Positions 23,797 to 37,110 of a stretch of DNA of 64,000 bases are shown piece after piece. The stretch comes from Apostichopus japonicus (taxonomy: Eukaryota; Echinodermata; Holothuroidea; Aspidochirotida; Stichopodidae). The translations under genes and the position numbers were made by a program. The first letter of the stretch is position 1; each line of letters begins with the position of its first letter. Location: contig NC_092578.1 in assembly GCF_037975245.1 (NCBI RefSeq), positions 17,044,821 through 17,108,820 on the forward strand. Direction: 5' to 3'. The notes under the pieces are model-generated. The model saw only the letters and a list, made by a program, of their open reading frames with translations. It made no database searches and was not told the origin of the DNA.

Positions 23797-26448
23797 ATGG
23801 CTCGTATTCTCATCCGTTGTCTGGTCATTTGTCTTGCGGTTGTATTCAGTGAGGCCTGCTCAGGCTCGAGTTCAGGCTCGAGCTCAGGCTCGAGTTCAGG
23901 TTCGAGTTCAGGTTCGAGTAGAGATACTTCCATATATTCGAGTCCAGATTTGACAGAAGATTATATTTTTCAACACGGAATTAACGATGTTATTAATTTT
24001 GCACCACCACCTGAACCAACGGAACCACCCAAAGCACCCAATGCCCTTGGACCCTTGGAGTTCCCCATCGGTGACACCGGTGTTACGGTGACCCCCACGT
24101 ACGACCATGATACTGGTACAGTCGGTGTTCGATTCAGAATACGGTAAGCATATATATCGAATTGCATGTAAAAATGCACGGAGACTTATATCATGTATTA
24201 TTGCTAGCTTTTTATATTCTGACTCCTTCCATGGTTCGAACTTACGGATGGTGGTTAGGATTGTTACCTACAGAACCCAGCTCTCCCGGATGAACCGTTG
24301 ATCTTTCCCATCGGTGATAGTGGTACTACGATATTCCCCTACGCACGACCGTTAAGCTACATGGTGCTGTCGGCATTAAAGTCATGATGCCTTATATACA
24401 TTGGTATCACAAAAACCCAAATATACCGGAATACCGGTTCTTAAAATACCGTAGGCCTCACCTGCCCTGAATTCTGTCGCGAAACTGGTACACACGCTAT
24501 TACCCTTTATGAGTCGTTAACCTGAAAGATTTTGTAGTTTCCAAAGTGTATACTATCTTAATGCTGCCGTCAGAGGAAATGTCCACTGTTTTGACCTGAC
24601 CGGGTCTGAAATTCAGTTGGGCGATTGTTTTATCATCTTGTTTATTAATCTTTCATTAATTAATTTCTATCAGGGAAAAATATATCATTTGAATGTCATA
24701 ATGAAATAATAAAACATTCCGTTGCACTGTTAGAAGTCGACAGACTTGCAAACACTAAAAACGTCACAACTTTTCTAAACGATTTCAGAAGTGTCAAACA
24801 GAAATCTTTAAGCTTAATATACCATGAAGTGAACAGAAACAGTGACGTCATGTCGGAATATATTTCGCATTTCCTTCCCTTTCTTTCCTTTACCACCCAA
24901 ATAAAGGATAGAAAAACTCACTCCGACTTCTCTCATCCGATCACCCGACCACCCGACCACCCGACCACCCGACCACCCGACCACCCGACCACCCGACCAC
25001 CCGACCACCCGACCACCCGACCATTATCTAACTTTTGTCCTCATTTGTTTTGGTATTATATGACTTTGTTTTCTATTGAGACACATTTGTGACGTCACAT
25101 GGTACCTTCAAAAATGTGGTAGCGGTATCGGATACAACACTTTAATTCTATTAAAGTTTCTTGTCTTTTTTAAAACTTATTTTGCAGGTGGCGTCGTGAT
25201 GTTGACAGTCAAAAAGACTCAATCTTTAAGTCGATCGACATGAACGGTAATCAATACATCGAAATCTGTGAATGGGTGAAAGAGGGCGGATCAGCCAAAA
25301 ACTTCGTTGCGTTTCTCTCAGACGATGACACTGATGGTTAGTTTTAAAACATATTTTTATCATTATTTATTATTATTCTTTTTCTTTACTGTATTATTTG
25401 AAAGAGGTAATTACGATACATTCCGGCAACATGAACAAAATTAGGACTGAATGAATTAGGACGCCCTCTTTCTCTTCTTTCCACAAGAGTCTACCGTCAA
25501 AGTGATTTCATAATAACAAATGTTATTGAAAGCTTTAAGTTTTCTATATCTTAATCTGTTATATTGATTTATCGTGTTAAAACCTCGATATTTTTGAAAT
25601 TTTTGGCATATTTATCAAGTTTCTCTGTATTTTGAATTTCATCAAATACAACATGTTTTTGTTCTCCAAAAATATTAAATTCCTCTGTGAAAAAGCATTT
25701 GTCACTGACTTGCCGTAATGAGATCATTCATACTTCTGTTGCCAGATGCAATCACAAAATATCACGAAATTTATCATTTAAAAAAACAATGTCATATCTT
25801 CGGGATACAAAGTGCTACAATGATGACGTTACGACCTATAAAATACAAGAAAATTCCACCACGGGAATATCCTTGAACGAAAGTAAATTAAAAACAAAAC
25901 ACTTTTCTAATTTACCTCTTGGACTGTTCATTTCATTTCATAAAATCTGAGAAACATAGTTCTTATACAAGCCTAAGTATTATTGAATGGTAAATAGTAA
26001 AGGTAGGAACATAAGGGAATGGGAGATGGTGGTGGGGGGGGGCAGGGGATGTGTCGCTGCACCCTACTTTGAATGGACGAAGGCAGGGGTATATTGTTTC
26101 GACAACTGATTCACTCCAAGAAATTTTGAAATCATTCAGCTGGATTCATTTGCATTAGCAAAAGGATTAGCAAGAAACAATTGATCATTTTCTTTTCATC
26201 TCACGTCTGATGTCGAAATTTCGAGGACGTGAAAAAGCAACATGTCGATTAAAATATAAATATTCTTTCGGTTTCGAAAGAGTGACAATTTGGATATCAT
26301 ATTCAATGTCCCATCTGGTCTTTCACTTTGTGATAGATTCGTACGCCACTATGTATATTGATCATTTATTTATTGTTTTGTTTTCATGTGTTCATAACTA
26401 GGTGACGAGAAGATCTCTTGGCAAGAATTCCAAGCTGTGAATGTCTAA
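23797..26448 (+). CDS. Secreted EF-hand pair protein, copy C (type 2)
   Basis: Exons 23797-24143, 25188-25336 and 26402-26448 (543 nt, 180 residues; donors GTAAGC and GTTAGT). The signal peptide is residues 1-20, with mature start near CSGSS. Then come four to five SGSS repeats, an acidic and aromatic segment, a proline-rich PPPEPTEPP stretch, and FPIGDTG with PTYDHDTG as in type 1. The EF loops are 133-144 (DMNGNQYIEICE, Asn at position 5, Glu at 9) and 163-174 ([12 protein letters not shown]). It shares the signal-peptide style and EF half with D and E, and the FPIGD segment with A and B. A longer open frame upstream comes from the inserted MITE; the start was set at the MAR motif after the acceptor-like TTGTTTAG. 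The likely role is secreted calcium binding; the partner is unknown. Confidence 0.85.
24284..24395 (+). pseudogene. Vestigial exon-1-like segment in intron 1 of copy C
   Basis: TTTCCCATCGGTGATAGTGG and following bases match the FPIGDSG part of exon 1 of types 1 and 2, then drift out of frame. It lies just after exon 1 and has counterparts in copies D and E. Confidence 0.65.
24943..25023. repeat. 9-bp repeat CCCGACCAC in intron 1 of copy C
   Basis: About nine tandem copies. The same place in copies D (43135) and E (50770) has only one to three degenerate copies, so it expanded in C. Confidence 0.92.
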
Positions 26449-26936
26449 ACAGCTGCTGGCAATGTCTTACTTACTCTTCTTGAACAACATGGATTGAAGT
26501 CTTGGCGTAGCGTACTTTTTATTATTATGTTTCCTTCCGTCGGATGGCACCGAGTCAGTATGTGTGACTCTATAGTCTCTGTTTACTATGAATTGGTATA
26601 AACACAGCCAACACGGATCGGAAACAATTACCCATGCTACTATCATCATAAAATTAGATTATATGGAAGGCGAGGGAGAAGGGAGGGAATGGGGGGGGGG
26701 GTAGGGTTTGGTTTATAGTGAGTCCAAAATGAATACATAACATTGACTACAGCAATAATTACTGAGTTTCAAACAGTTGAACAAAATTGTCACTCATAAT
26801 AGTGACAACGAATTTCCAATAGAAACGGAGGGTGGAGAGGGAAGGGGGTTGGAGGTTGAGGTGGATGGGGTGCCGAGTCACTACAGTATGTTGAATTTCT
26901 TTCATCATTGAAGCGCTCCCTTTATATCATTTTGGG

Positions 26937-26942
26937 AATAAA
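26937..26942 (+). terminator. Candidate polyadenylation signal for copy C
   Basis: AATAAA in TTTGGGAATAAAGTAAG, about 490 bases after the stop and followed by a T-rich stretch. The same motif is kept after D (45314-45319) and E (52933-52938). Confidence 0.4.
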
Positions 26943-27429
26943 GTAAGATACAGAAAGAATAATTGCTCTTTGTTTTCATTTTTGCATTGTTTTATATAGT
27001 CGCCCATTGTAGATATAGATGGTACCGCAACTTCGTTTCTAGGACAAGGGGTTGGACGGCGAGTCAACAAACTCCCCATTCCACTAACGTGATGACACTT
27101 TTATCACACAATATTGATATCAGTTTCAGTACAATAATATATTTATATTTATGATTATCAATATTACTATAACCGTATCATCTTAACACCTCAGTTGTCA
27201 ATCCGGAGAACATTTACTCTAGTGGAGACCCGAGGCGGTCTGGCTTCATGATTCCTCAGTTGCACTACGTATAGCTCCTATAGTAGGGTTCTTTATGTAT
27301 CTTTGCAACGCTGATCCATCGCACGGACTGTTGCAAGCGCCTAAGCTGTCAATGTTATCTTTATAAAGGAAAATCAAAGTTTCAGCTCAATGATGATATT
27401 ATTCACTCAGGTGATGCTTGCGTGTTACA

Positions 27430-28186
27430 ATTTATCACCACATATACTAAAACCAGAATGCAAAATGCATTGAGGTTTTAATGACTTCAATGCACTAGAC
27501 TTAAAAATAAAACATCTGTAGAAATACCTACGAGGATAGCTTGGCTTCTGTTACATTATGGCTCCTCTACTAGGCATACCCTATACAGAAACTATAGGTG
27601 TGCGGGAGTCATGAGCATCTATACTGTACAGTACCTCACAACTACTTTGAACCGCTGCTCAATCAGAGCGGCGACTTCGTACAATTTCCAATTATCTGTC
27701 TTTCAACTTCATATTGGTGCGCGAATAATATCGTTATTACTCCATTTCATTGCCTAAATCAAAGCGATCTTTTACGCAATGATAATCTGAGGTTGTAAGA
27801 GCATCTCTCTTCCAAAATTCCTAGCAGTAACAACAGCAAACTTGTCTCAAAACTCCTTAAATTGTTCTATACTTTGCGAATTATGACTGATAGCCAGTAG
27901 GAAAATTGCCTTCAGAAATAACGAAGGAGATGTTTTGCCATGTTAAGTGTGTTGGTATTCTGCCTCGTATTCTTCACGCTTTTGTGTTAACGAACCCTAT
28001 TCTACCCAACCGTTGCTGACCTAGACAACATAAAATTGCTCACAGGCCTAGCCAGGTTTGTTCAAGTTGTCCTATAATCAGTAACGTGACGAAAGTCGAA
28101 CGTTACTTTTAAGGCCTAGCTATGCTGACACTGGTGGAAGAGACACACAAATTGAGATCAACAAACTAAGTCCGTTTGATCTTTGA
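27430..28186. other. Unit C spacer, shared with unit E
   Basis: No gene is seen. Near 27420 this region holds the uninterrupted target site of the 3.9-kb element found in unit E, and it matches 57300-57372 and 58028-58750. Confidence 0.5.
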
Positions 28187-28262
28187 CCGGATCGAACCAG
28201 TAATCCTTGGATCACGAGTCCGACGCCTTAGACAATTGGCCACCACGCTCTCACGCTCTCAG
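28187..28262 (-). mobile_element. SINE fragment (minus strand)
   Basis: Only the tRNA-like head remains (GGATCACGAGTCCGACGCC, GGCCACCACGCTCTC). It matches the head of the complete SINE at 59412-59735. Confidence 0.6.
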
Positions 28263-28951
28263 GTAACCTTATTCTTGGTTGTTTTAGGATTGTTCTCATT
28301 TCAATATAAGTGATCAATTGCACTTGAGAACTTTTCAGGGAATTACCCTCACATATTCCCTAACTTGGTATTTATCATCAACTTTCTTGGCTCTCTTTTA
28401 AAACTACTTCCGAAAAAACAGATTAACATCAAAGCCGCCAAATCACAGGGGAAAAATTGAAAGAAAGAAAACAGTCAAATTGGTTCATATGTACCACCTC
28501 CGAATGTAACCCAGGACACCCTCCACCCATCCACACTTCCCCCTTGATGAAAGTTTCTTTCAAGTACCCATGCAAATTCCAGTTATTTCCATGTAGTAAA
28601 GAGTTAACGTTTCGTATCAATAGTAGTAAACAAGACTAGTGTGACGTAGTAGATACGTAACGCCAAAAAGGTTGTTTTGCTTTCTATAAAATGTTCATTC
28701 AATTTACCACTTAATCTTCATCGGTTTCCCAACCCATGCAGGTAGAATAAAACCGTGCTCAATCCTAGATCAAACCAAAGAGTGAAAAGAGAAAATGAAA
28801 TCTCGGCTGTTCAGTGGTTAAGACAAGCGTTTCCCTGACTACGTTTCGGTTTCATTATAAATGTGCGCATTAATATTTTCCAAACTTGACAAAACTACAA
28901 ATAAGAGGGTGTCTTACATAACTGAAAAAAAAATGTTCGACTCCACTGGAG
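28260..28951. repeat. About 0.9-kb unit repeat, copy 4
   Basis: Partial copy of the block at 9515-10427, ending at the Mutator-like element at 28952. Confidence 0.7.
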
Positions 28952-30150
28952 GCGATTTTCCCCCAGCGCGGTAAAGGCCCCTATTTGCATACCTCGCTTC
29001 TCATTGGCTGGGGCTTGCAGTTTTCAATGCTGATTGGGAAGTCTGTTTTCGCTATGTACGCGTGTGTGTATCTAAATTGTCCATACACGTGCGACAGAAG
29101 ACAAATTTTGCTTTTGCGTGGACTTGTTGGTGCACACGTACAGTACAGCCATAAGTTTGTAAAACAATACTGCGACCATGGACTGACTGTACACATCTCA
29201 TTGCAGATGACTGTCCTCAGGGGCGTAGTGAAGGGGTTTTTGTGGAGGGGGTGTGGAGAATTTGATTTGCCGACGGATCTGGAAGTGGTGATTGAAATGA
29301 GGGAGGGGTCTAAGGGGAGGGGGTGTCCCCCTCCCCTTTGGAAAATTTTTAGTTTTGAAACGTCCTTAGATGCAATCTGGTGCATATTTAAGTCAAATTT
29401 GGCACGGAAGAAGCTCCCGTTCTCCTTTTCTCTATTCAGCTTTCCTTCTTTCTTCCCCTTCCGCTCTCTTCACCTTTTCTCCTTTTGCCGACAGACCCAA
29501 AATTTGCCGACAGCGACCAACTTATTGGTCGCTGTCGCTCGCTACGCCCCTGACTGTCCTTCTTTGAAGGTAAGGATTACTTAGGTTGATGATCCAAACC
29601 TGAAAAGCCAATAAATTGAATAAGTTAGTTTTGACAGTTAGTTTTGAATAAGTTTGTTTTGACAGCGTGAAGCGTTGAAGTGATGATAGAACTTGATGTA
29701 CAGATAATTACTGCGATGCAATGTGCGCAGATTAGTACCAGACGTGTTTGCATGCTTCAAAACTGTATAAAAACATTGGACAGCTTGGCAGTTTCTGGTT
29801 TACTATTTACTTGAGATGCTTTTAAACTCTACACTGATAGACTCCTTTTTTTTTAGCATAGTCATGTTTTGGTTTTCAAAATTATGACCCTTTGACACAG
29901 TTACTATTATATTATTACGACCCTTTGGCACGGTTTTCAGATAATATAATACGAAAGATGTAGGCCTAGTATTTAGTCATGTTAGTAGTACCACTGCCAC
30001 TGTGGATAATAGTTATTGAATGCAGAAATTGCCTTACGTTTATATTATATAGTGATATATTGTATCATCTTTAAACTGTTTCGGTTTGATTTAATTTCTT
30101 TAAATTTACAGCAACAGAGTTGCGCGATACATAAACACAGACCCTCTACA
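28952..30150 (+). mobile_element. Mutator-like MITE, right end lost, with nested insertion
   Basis: The left terminal repeat (GCGATTTTCC, AGCGCGGTAAAGGCC) and interior match 11809-12909. The right terminal repeat is missing and the interior is split by a hAT-like element at 29218-29552. The long open frame crossing both (28985-29584) is not a gene. Confidence 0.7.
29218..29552. mobile_element. hAT-like MITE with 8-bp target duplication
   Basis: 335 bases with inverted ends CAGGGGCGTAGTGA and TCGCTACGCCCCTG. ACTGTCCT flanks both sides (29210-29217 and 29553-29560). The empty site is seen in the sister element at about 12093 (GACTGTCCTTCTTTG). Confidence 0.88.
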
Positions 30151-30239
30151 TCCGTTGATCGAAGAGCACATATGGTATAAGGTGTGATAATATACTGGGA
30201 TTTCTGCCAAGGTATAAAAAGCACAATATGTCTAGACTG

Positions 30240-30537
30240 AGCAAAACTTTTCAGGGAATTACCCCCGCAAAGGTCAATGGCATAGTGAAATTGGTAAACT
30301 GTCCCGAGATTCTTTTTAACTACTTCCGATAAACAGATTAAGACAATCCGTCAAACCACTGCAAAAAAAAAAAAGAAGAAAGAAGGTTGTTGCTCCGTTC
30401 ATGGTCCGAGTTAAGAATTTTACTCCTTAAAAGCAATAGTCCCTTAGTAGAATCATTCATATCAAATCGATTCCTCATCAGCTCTGTTCCGACAATCACT
30501 CTCTTCTCCAGTGTCTTTAAAGTTTACAAACGTTTGG
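30240..30537 (+). promoter_or_regulatory. Common 5' module with possible untranslated first exon, unit D
   Basis: Same block as in unit B, ending at GTAAGT (30538). If it belongs to copy D its intron is over 10 kb, because the CACTA-like and hAT-like elements lie in between. Confidence 0.38.
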
Positions 30538-31424
30538 GTAAGTTGATTTATGTCTTTTTTTTACTTTCGATTTATTTTGGAGTAATAATCCTAAATATTT
30601 AGATTTAGAATTACCATAAAGAATATACCATTCCCTAACAAGATCATTATGATGCAATTAAAAAAGTCAATCAAGTAATCATTTGCTTAATCTTAAATCA
30701 ACAAGAATATATAGTGACTGATTACACTTTACACTTCAATGTATACGTTTCTTCTGTGGAGACAGGTTTTATGTGTTATATCATGTAGCACGAATTATCG
30801 ATAATTTCTACCTTTTTTTCAAATATGTATTGTTATGTGTGAGCCAAGGTGATCATTTTGAAATACTGACTGTCATGTTTAAGGTATGTACCAGCCCCAG
30901 TTAGGAGATATCCAGCAAGGGAAGGGATATCCTAGCTCCATGTGGTAACGAAGATATTTAATCGTTTTTCGTCCATAAGCAAATCCGATAGTCATTTCAT
31001 TTATTTTGGTTTTCTCCATAAACATACAATGTAGGTTGGATATGTATGCTTTTATACAATAAATATAATGTTAAATGTACAAAGATATGGGAAGTGGTCT
31101 AAGAAAACCTTAATTGGCTTAGCGAGTAGATCCACACTGCAAAAACTCCGGTGTTAACATTTTGGATTTAGCTTGTCGGTGTTGAATTCAGTGTTGATTT
31201 GACACCAAAGAGAATGCAATCTGACCTTCAACCTCGTTCAGGTAGAAGTTTCAGCCAATCCCTTTCCAAGTTACTCTCCTTAACGCGTAAATACATGATG
31301 TCATAGAAATCGGGACTCCTAATTGGTCCATAGTAGTGGCAGTAATTATCATATCGATATTGTCGGCGAAGCTGTTACAGCCGAAGTTGCGCAAAGCAGA
31401 CGAGGTGCAAACGAAGGGGGCAAT

Positions 31425-34400
31425 ATGTTCGTTTATTTTCGAAATGAAGAAAGGAAAGTTGTGGTGTTCAAGGAATTCAGAGATTTGATTGAAACAGGTA
31501 TGCATTCTTTTGGAGATAAGCTGTGTATAGCCTATAGGTTTTAACTTTCTCGTGAAATGATAGGCAATCCACGGAGGCAAGGGAAGGTTGCCTTTCATAA
31601 CTTCATCATAGGCAGATGCCTAACGGAAGCCTATTGCGTAACTTAGGCCTAGGCTAATTGTTGCCGAAGGCCCTAAAGCCTCTACAGGCCCAAAGCCTAG
31701 GCCTATAGATCATTTGTAACGTTATAAATCATTGCGTAAGCCTATAGAACTGGCAGTTTAATTACTACTTTCCCTTGAACAGGGCTGTGTATCACTATTA
31801 TATGTATCACTTTTAAATTAAGAGTACTTCTTTCCCTTTTACTAATTCAATGTGAAATGGAGAGTGATAGTTATACCATTAGCCTACTCCATACTCCATA
31901 GACTCGAATATAATGCATGTATGATGTAGCCTAGCCCAGTTCAAAGGGTCGTCGACGACTTGACCTAGCCTATATGTATAGTTTACACCCCAGCTAGTTT
32001 AACTTAATAAGGACGTACCCCTACTGTAAGTTGAGGCCTACAGTTCTATTGGCCACCAACAAAACTAGGCTAAGACTAGAGTAAGGCCCTTAAATAGCCT
32101 CACACTCATCATCACACTGATTATAATGCAAGCAATATAATTTTGAGGTGGGTTCTCAATCGTTTCGTGCTGCATTAAGCTGCTGTCGAGAGACATAATA
32201 AATAAGTTGCATTGAATCTCTTGCTGTTGAGCATGTCTAATCATCTCTGTGTTCATGAATAGACTTTTTATTATAAGTAGTTAGTAGGCTTAAATGAAAT
32301 TGTTACACTGGAAAGCCATAGGGCATCAAATTTCATGCCTAGTAGCTTGCATCCCTCAATAATCCACAAGAACATTTGATGCAGATTTAGCCAACACAAA
32401 GACCAAATATGTGATAGGCCTTATATGATTTCCAATATTTCCAATTGATGACAGACTGCATATCTTAGATTAAAAGAAACTATGTAAAGCTTGTTTGTTA
32501 TGTTGGTTTTGGCCAACTTTTGACTGCGAAAGGAAGCATATGTCTAGCGTACATGCTTAGAAAGGCAAAAAAGTAGATAATTTTGAAGCACTTCATTGCA
32601 TATTTACATTGTCAATCTTGATTTTCAAAGTAAAACTTGTACTGCAGGTCTAAGTGATTTCACTGTAGGCTTTTTCTGCAAGGCATGTGTAGGGTGAATG
32701 TATTGCAGTCTATATGGTAGTTTTATTACCATTAAATGTTGGCTAATTGCCTTGTTAGGGCAAATTCATAAAAAATCAGCAGTTTTTACCATTTGAATTA
32801 CAAATTCAGACAAATGAAGCCCCAACTTTTGGTCACTATGTTTCTGTTTGTATACTATCTTGCAAACATGCAATTTGCTGAGAAAAATGACTTTGAGCAT
32901 GAGTTAGACATGACGCTCTCTGTGCAGGCCAACTTAAGGGAGTAAATTTAATGATACAAGGTCAAGGGCTGTTAAATTTAATGCGTACAGTCCTATTTCA
33001 GGGCTTAGTCCTAACAAAATAGACTTAAGTATATATGCATGACTAAATCAAAAGTATGATACTTGCTGGTTTATTCTATTTTCTTTCATATATGATACAG
33101 CAAAGAAGAAATTCAAAATTGCTGAAGATGTGATACTTGTGGATGGAAAAGGATGGAGCAGAGTTTGATGAAGATTCTCTTGTACCTCTCCTTGAAATGG
33201 AGCCAAACACAGCCATCATGGTGTTAAAGAGAGGTGAAAAGTGGGGTTAGTGGCAAATAAGGAGCTACAGACAATGCAAAATACTCTGCTTACATGAATA
33301 ACCAGATGTGTTTCCAATGGGAAAATGAAGGTTAGTGTGATGGGATCTCTGACAACATTTCCTTAATTAGGAATAAGCCTATACCTTTTGTCACAGAAAA
33401 GATCCCAGAGGTTCCTCAAAAATGACATTTGTTGTTGTTTTCGCCTCGTTTGGTGGATAACACCTTAGACTGGCTCCTTGATCCCCAGCATTTCAAATTG
33501 GGAATTTTGTTTACTTTCCATACCACATTGAGAGTAGTGTGTAAGCATAGTTTATACAGTGGCAGTCACAATCATATGGTCAAGATAACAAGGGTTGAAC
33601 GTTGAATTTTGACTGCAGTTTATCAGCGTTGTACTGTTTTTACCATAATTTTGGCAATTCCCAAACGCAAAACACAGAAGATTTGAAGAAATGTCTCATG
33701 TAGTGAGGGTATATGCAAGTACAGCAAAACAGATAAGACTTAATTGCAACTAAGGGGTAACAGCTCTGCGGCAGTTTTAATGTCTGGTTCTTATGGCTAG
33801 TTCTGTGAAGTTTTGAAATCAATGTGTTACATTAATTGCCATTTTTTGTGTGGTTGTAGGATTGATTACTGGTTAACCGATTGAAAAATTTGACCGGTTA
33901 TCAGTTCATGGATTGTTAGAAAATGCACATTCCTATTCATTACAAGAAATGTGTTCACCTATCTCTAGCTATGTGCTTAACAGCAGATTTTCTTTTATTT
34001 AGTATCTCCAGCAGCTGCAAGGGTTAAAATAGACAGCAATTCAGATACTGATGTAATTTCTGAGGAAGATGATACTCAAGATTATGCTAATCTTCCCTCC
34101 ACCAGTTCTGCACCTCCCATGAAAAGATTTAGGGAAACAGAAGCAACAACAGATGAGGCAGCTGAGGTAATCACATTAAAACATTTCTTTTAATGTTGAG
34201 GGCTTTATACCATTCAATGGAAACCTGCAACATGGCAAAACATTTGCTCCAATTAGAAAGTTTTGGTATCCTCCTTAGCATGTAACAATCTTTGTGAAAA
34301 TGTATTGTATTTATTAATAATGCTTGAATCCACTTTGCTCCCAAAGACTTTGGATATAGCATAAAACAACTCAAGAAGCTGCATACATTGGTGTTGGATT

Positions 34401-36920
34401 TGGGGAACAGAAATATTACTTTTGAGATTTTCATATTTGCTATTAATTTGCAAGATTCTGAACAGTCAATAACCTAACAAATTGATGTAGCCTTAAGCAT
34501 TATGGGTTGAGGTGGGTGTCACCAATGTAAAATATGAATGGATTTGGTGGGAAAATAAGTGGGACTGACGTTTTGATGCTGGGAAGATCTCCTGTAGAAG
34601 TCATCTCTGGATTTGGAATGGTCTTTGGGTATCCAATTTAGGATTTCAAAGGACATTAGAAAACAATACTAATATTAAAATAAAAAGAATGAAGGTCTTT
34701 TACTAATTTATGTTACAAAAGCTCTAATTATGAATCTCTAAAGTTCATTACAACTTTCAAGAATCCTTGTATTTTTTTCTACACTTTATTAAAGCTCATA
34801 AGTGCAGTTCTTCAAAAAAAGTGCAAGTGGAGCCACTGTTTTAGCTGAATACAGAGCCCAAAAGTGTCTGAACGAAAAGTCCAGGAGATTGTTGGTAAAC
34901 ATTGTAGTTGCTAACATGATGGAAGTACATGGGTAAGTTTTATTTTTGTAGTTGTAAACATAGAAAATCATGATTGCTGCAATGAAATGTTTAAAACTTT
35001 AACATGTCTATGAACATGGATTAATTGACACATGTAAGTATGTAAGTGCTCCATTGATGAAACATTTAGCTGGTCAACCCATGAAGATAGTTGGGAAATT
35101 GGAGAGTGGCAGTAACAATTTCTGACTGCCACAGTTGTGCCAATTTTTAACCAGGCTAATTGGTATGTTCCTGTTACAGAATGAGTTGTCTGTTGCTTTG
35201 TCAGATCTGATCCTGAGCTGGGGATCCATTGTAAACTTAGCCTTAAAGATCTCCTGCATTGGCCCCAAATTAGCACAATAATAGAAAAAATGTGTTTGCT
35301 TTCAAGGACAGTGATGTGACATGATCAGTATTAACCATTGAACACCAGGTATTGCTTTTCATTTTAAATATTCTCCACAGACAATACCATATGCTGAAAG
35401 ACACATGTTATTGAAATTGTGTACACAAACGTAGTTGGGCTAACCCAGGCAGTTCAATTTCATTATGTTAGAAACTTTCCTAGTTCATAGCATGTTATAT
35501 TTGGGAGCTCTGACCAATACAGCAGATAGCTGAGCGCCTTTAAAGACCCCTTTCTCCTCTGTGCAAGTGAATTTCAAGGCCCAGGTTATTAAATTCAGCA
35601 TTGGTCCATTGTTGTTTTTAAGAATACACAACATTTGAACTGACCAGTATTGCAGGTTTATGGCAGATTTGTGGTGAGAGAAAAGGGCCTTTAAGTAATC
35701 ACTCATTTAGTAAGGCAAACATCTAATACACTAATATCACACTTTATTATGATATAATATACTATTACACCATATTATAATACACTTTATTTCCCCCTAC
35801 ATCTACCATCACAGACGGACGCCACCTACGGTCACAAAAAGAAAAAAAGAAAAATGCAGTCGGTATTGTCAACCTGTTTGAAAACCTTCAAGACCCATAC
35901 ACACCAACAGGTCATGTAAGTAATTAATTTAAATAAACTGCAGGGGGACCCAAGACCCCCACCAAGGGTTTTTGGATTAAACACTCGCTGTCATAGGGAC
36001 ATTATTGTAAATTTTGGAACTATACTTCAAAACAGTTGTTCTGCAGTATCATAGTTTAACATTAAATGCAGGGAAAAGGCACACATGCATAGGAGGGGAA
36101 ATGGTTTGTCTAATGCAGGGCCAGTCAAATTTTACATTATAGGTATCATGATCTTTCCAGGACAAGAGGAGAACTTTTTTTTCTCACTTAAAATGTTGGG
36201 ACATGCATGATTTGGAACTGGGCATTGCCATGGAAAACATTTCATCCCCCCCCCCCCCTTTGCAATTCTTCCTTTAGATGCCCATGACTTCAGTAGAAAC
36301 AGAGGAAGTTGTGGTTAAAGGTCTCTTGTATAAGCGCTGTAGTTTTGCTAGTTCAAACTAAAATTACTGCCACATACTCATAATTTCTGAGAGTGTTTTT
36401 GATGGTAAAGATGTCTTGGAAGCTACTTATGAAAACTCCTAGCAATTTTCAACCTACAGCTTAACTTGGGAAATGCTATTAAGAAATCTCCAACTGGAGA
36501 GTGGTACATAAAATGAACCACAGCTAGTACTAAGTACATTTCATTATTATTTTCAGGAAGCTTTTTATGATGAAAGAACCAAAGGAGGATTCCTTGCAGC
36601 AAGGATAAAAAAACGTCAATAGAGGAGAACATCATTCTGAACAATCAAACATAACTCCAAAGGACCCTGCCTGCAAGCAAGATGGAGACCCCATGCTTAA
36701 AAGGCCATTACCTGCTGTGTCTGATTACCTGCAATCTGAAGATAACACTACAGCAGATGTAAACTTGATGAAACATACCCCTGCTGTATCTACAGATTCT
36801 AATTTGGTCTTTGAGAGGATGAAAAATACTCTATTAGTGAGGAGAAACATGGTCAATGCTATGAATTCAGCAGGGCATATAATAGAGGAATTTCCACAAT
36901 TCAAGATTACTCGATGCCTT
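31425..36920 (+). pseudogene. CIDE-N / SAMD3-like gene with frame breaks, inside the CACTA-like element
   Basis: Exon blocks are 31425-31497, 33101-33245, 34003-34166, 34795-34932, 35815-35915 and 36557-36920, each with fitting splice sites. Exons 1 and 2 give a small domain opening MFVYFRN and ending IMVLKRGEKW, which resembles CIDE-N. Exon 3 is an acidic Ser/Asp-rich linker. Exons 4 to 6 carry LLVNIVVANMMEVHG, NAVGIVNLFENLQDP, EAFYDERTKGGFLA and later RRNMVNAM, as in SAMD3-like animal proteins. Four single-base frame breaks occur, all at A runs (near 33156, 34814, 35840 and 36610). No stop-ended last exon is visible after the donor at 36921. Either a decayed captured gene or a gene with homopolymer errors in the assembly. 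Family naming is from memory of motifs and is moderately sure. Confidence 0.6.
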
Positions 36921-37009
36921 GTGAGTATGACACAAAGTATTCTGACTGGTGTCATGTATGCTATTAGACTGTGGATTGCATGCATTTACAAGTGTGCGGG
37001 GGAGATATG

Positions 37010-37110
37010 TCTGTCATGGGCATGGACGTCGCTAGAGGGGGTGTGGGGGGTTGCGACTGTCGCACTTTAAACTTTCCAACTGTCGCACTCACATTTTCAC
37101 ATATTCTTAT
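37010..37110. mobile_element. hAT-like end fragment
   Basis: GGACGTCGCTAGAGGGGG resembles the CAGGGGCGTAG-type ends at 29218 but no partner end or duplication is found. It lies inside the CACTA-like element, after the last exon block. Confidence 0.3.

Noticed and set aside
24814-25092. Frames of TTRPPDHP and WSGGRVVG repeats
   Set aside because: They are translations of the 9-bp intronic microsatellite.
28985-29584. 199-residue open frame
   Set aside because: It crosses a Mutator-like element and an inserted hAT-like element, including both target duplications. It is therefore composite noncoding sequence.
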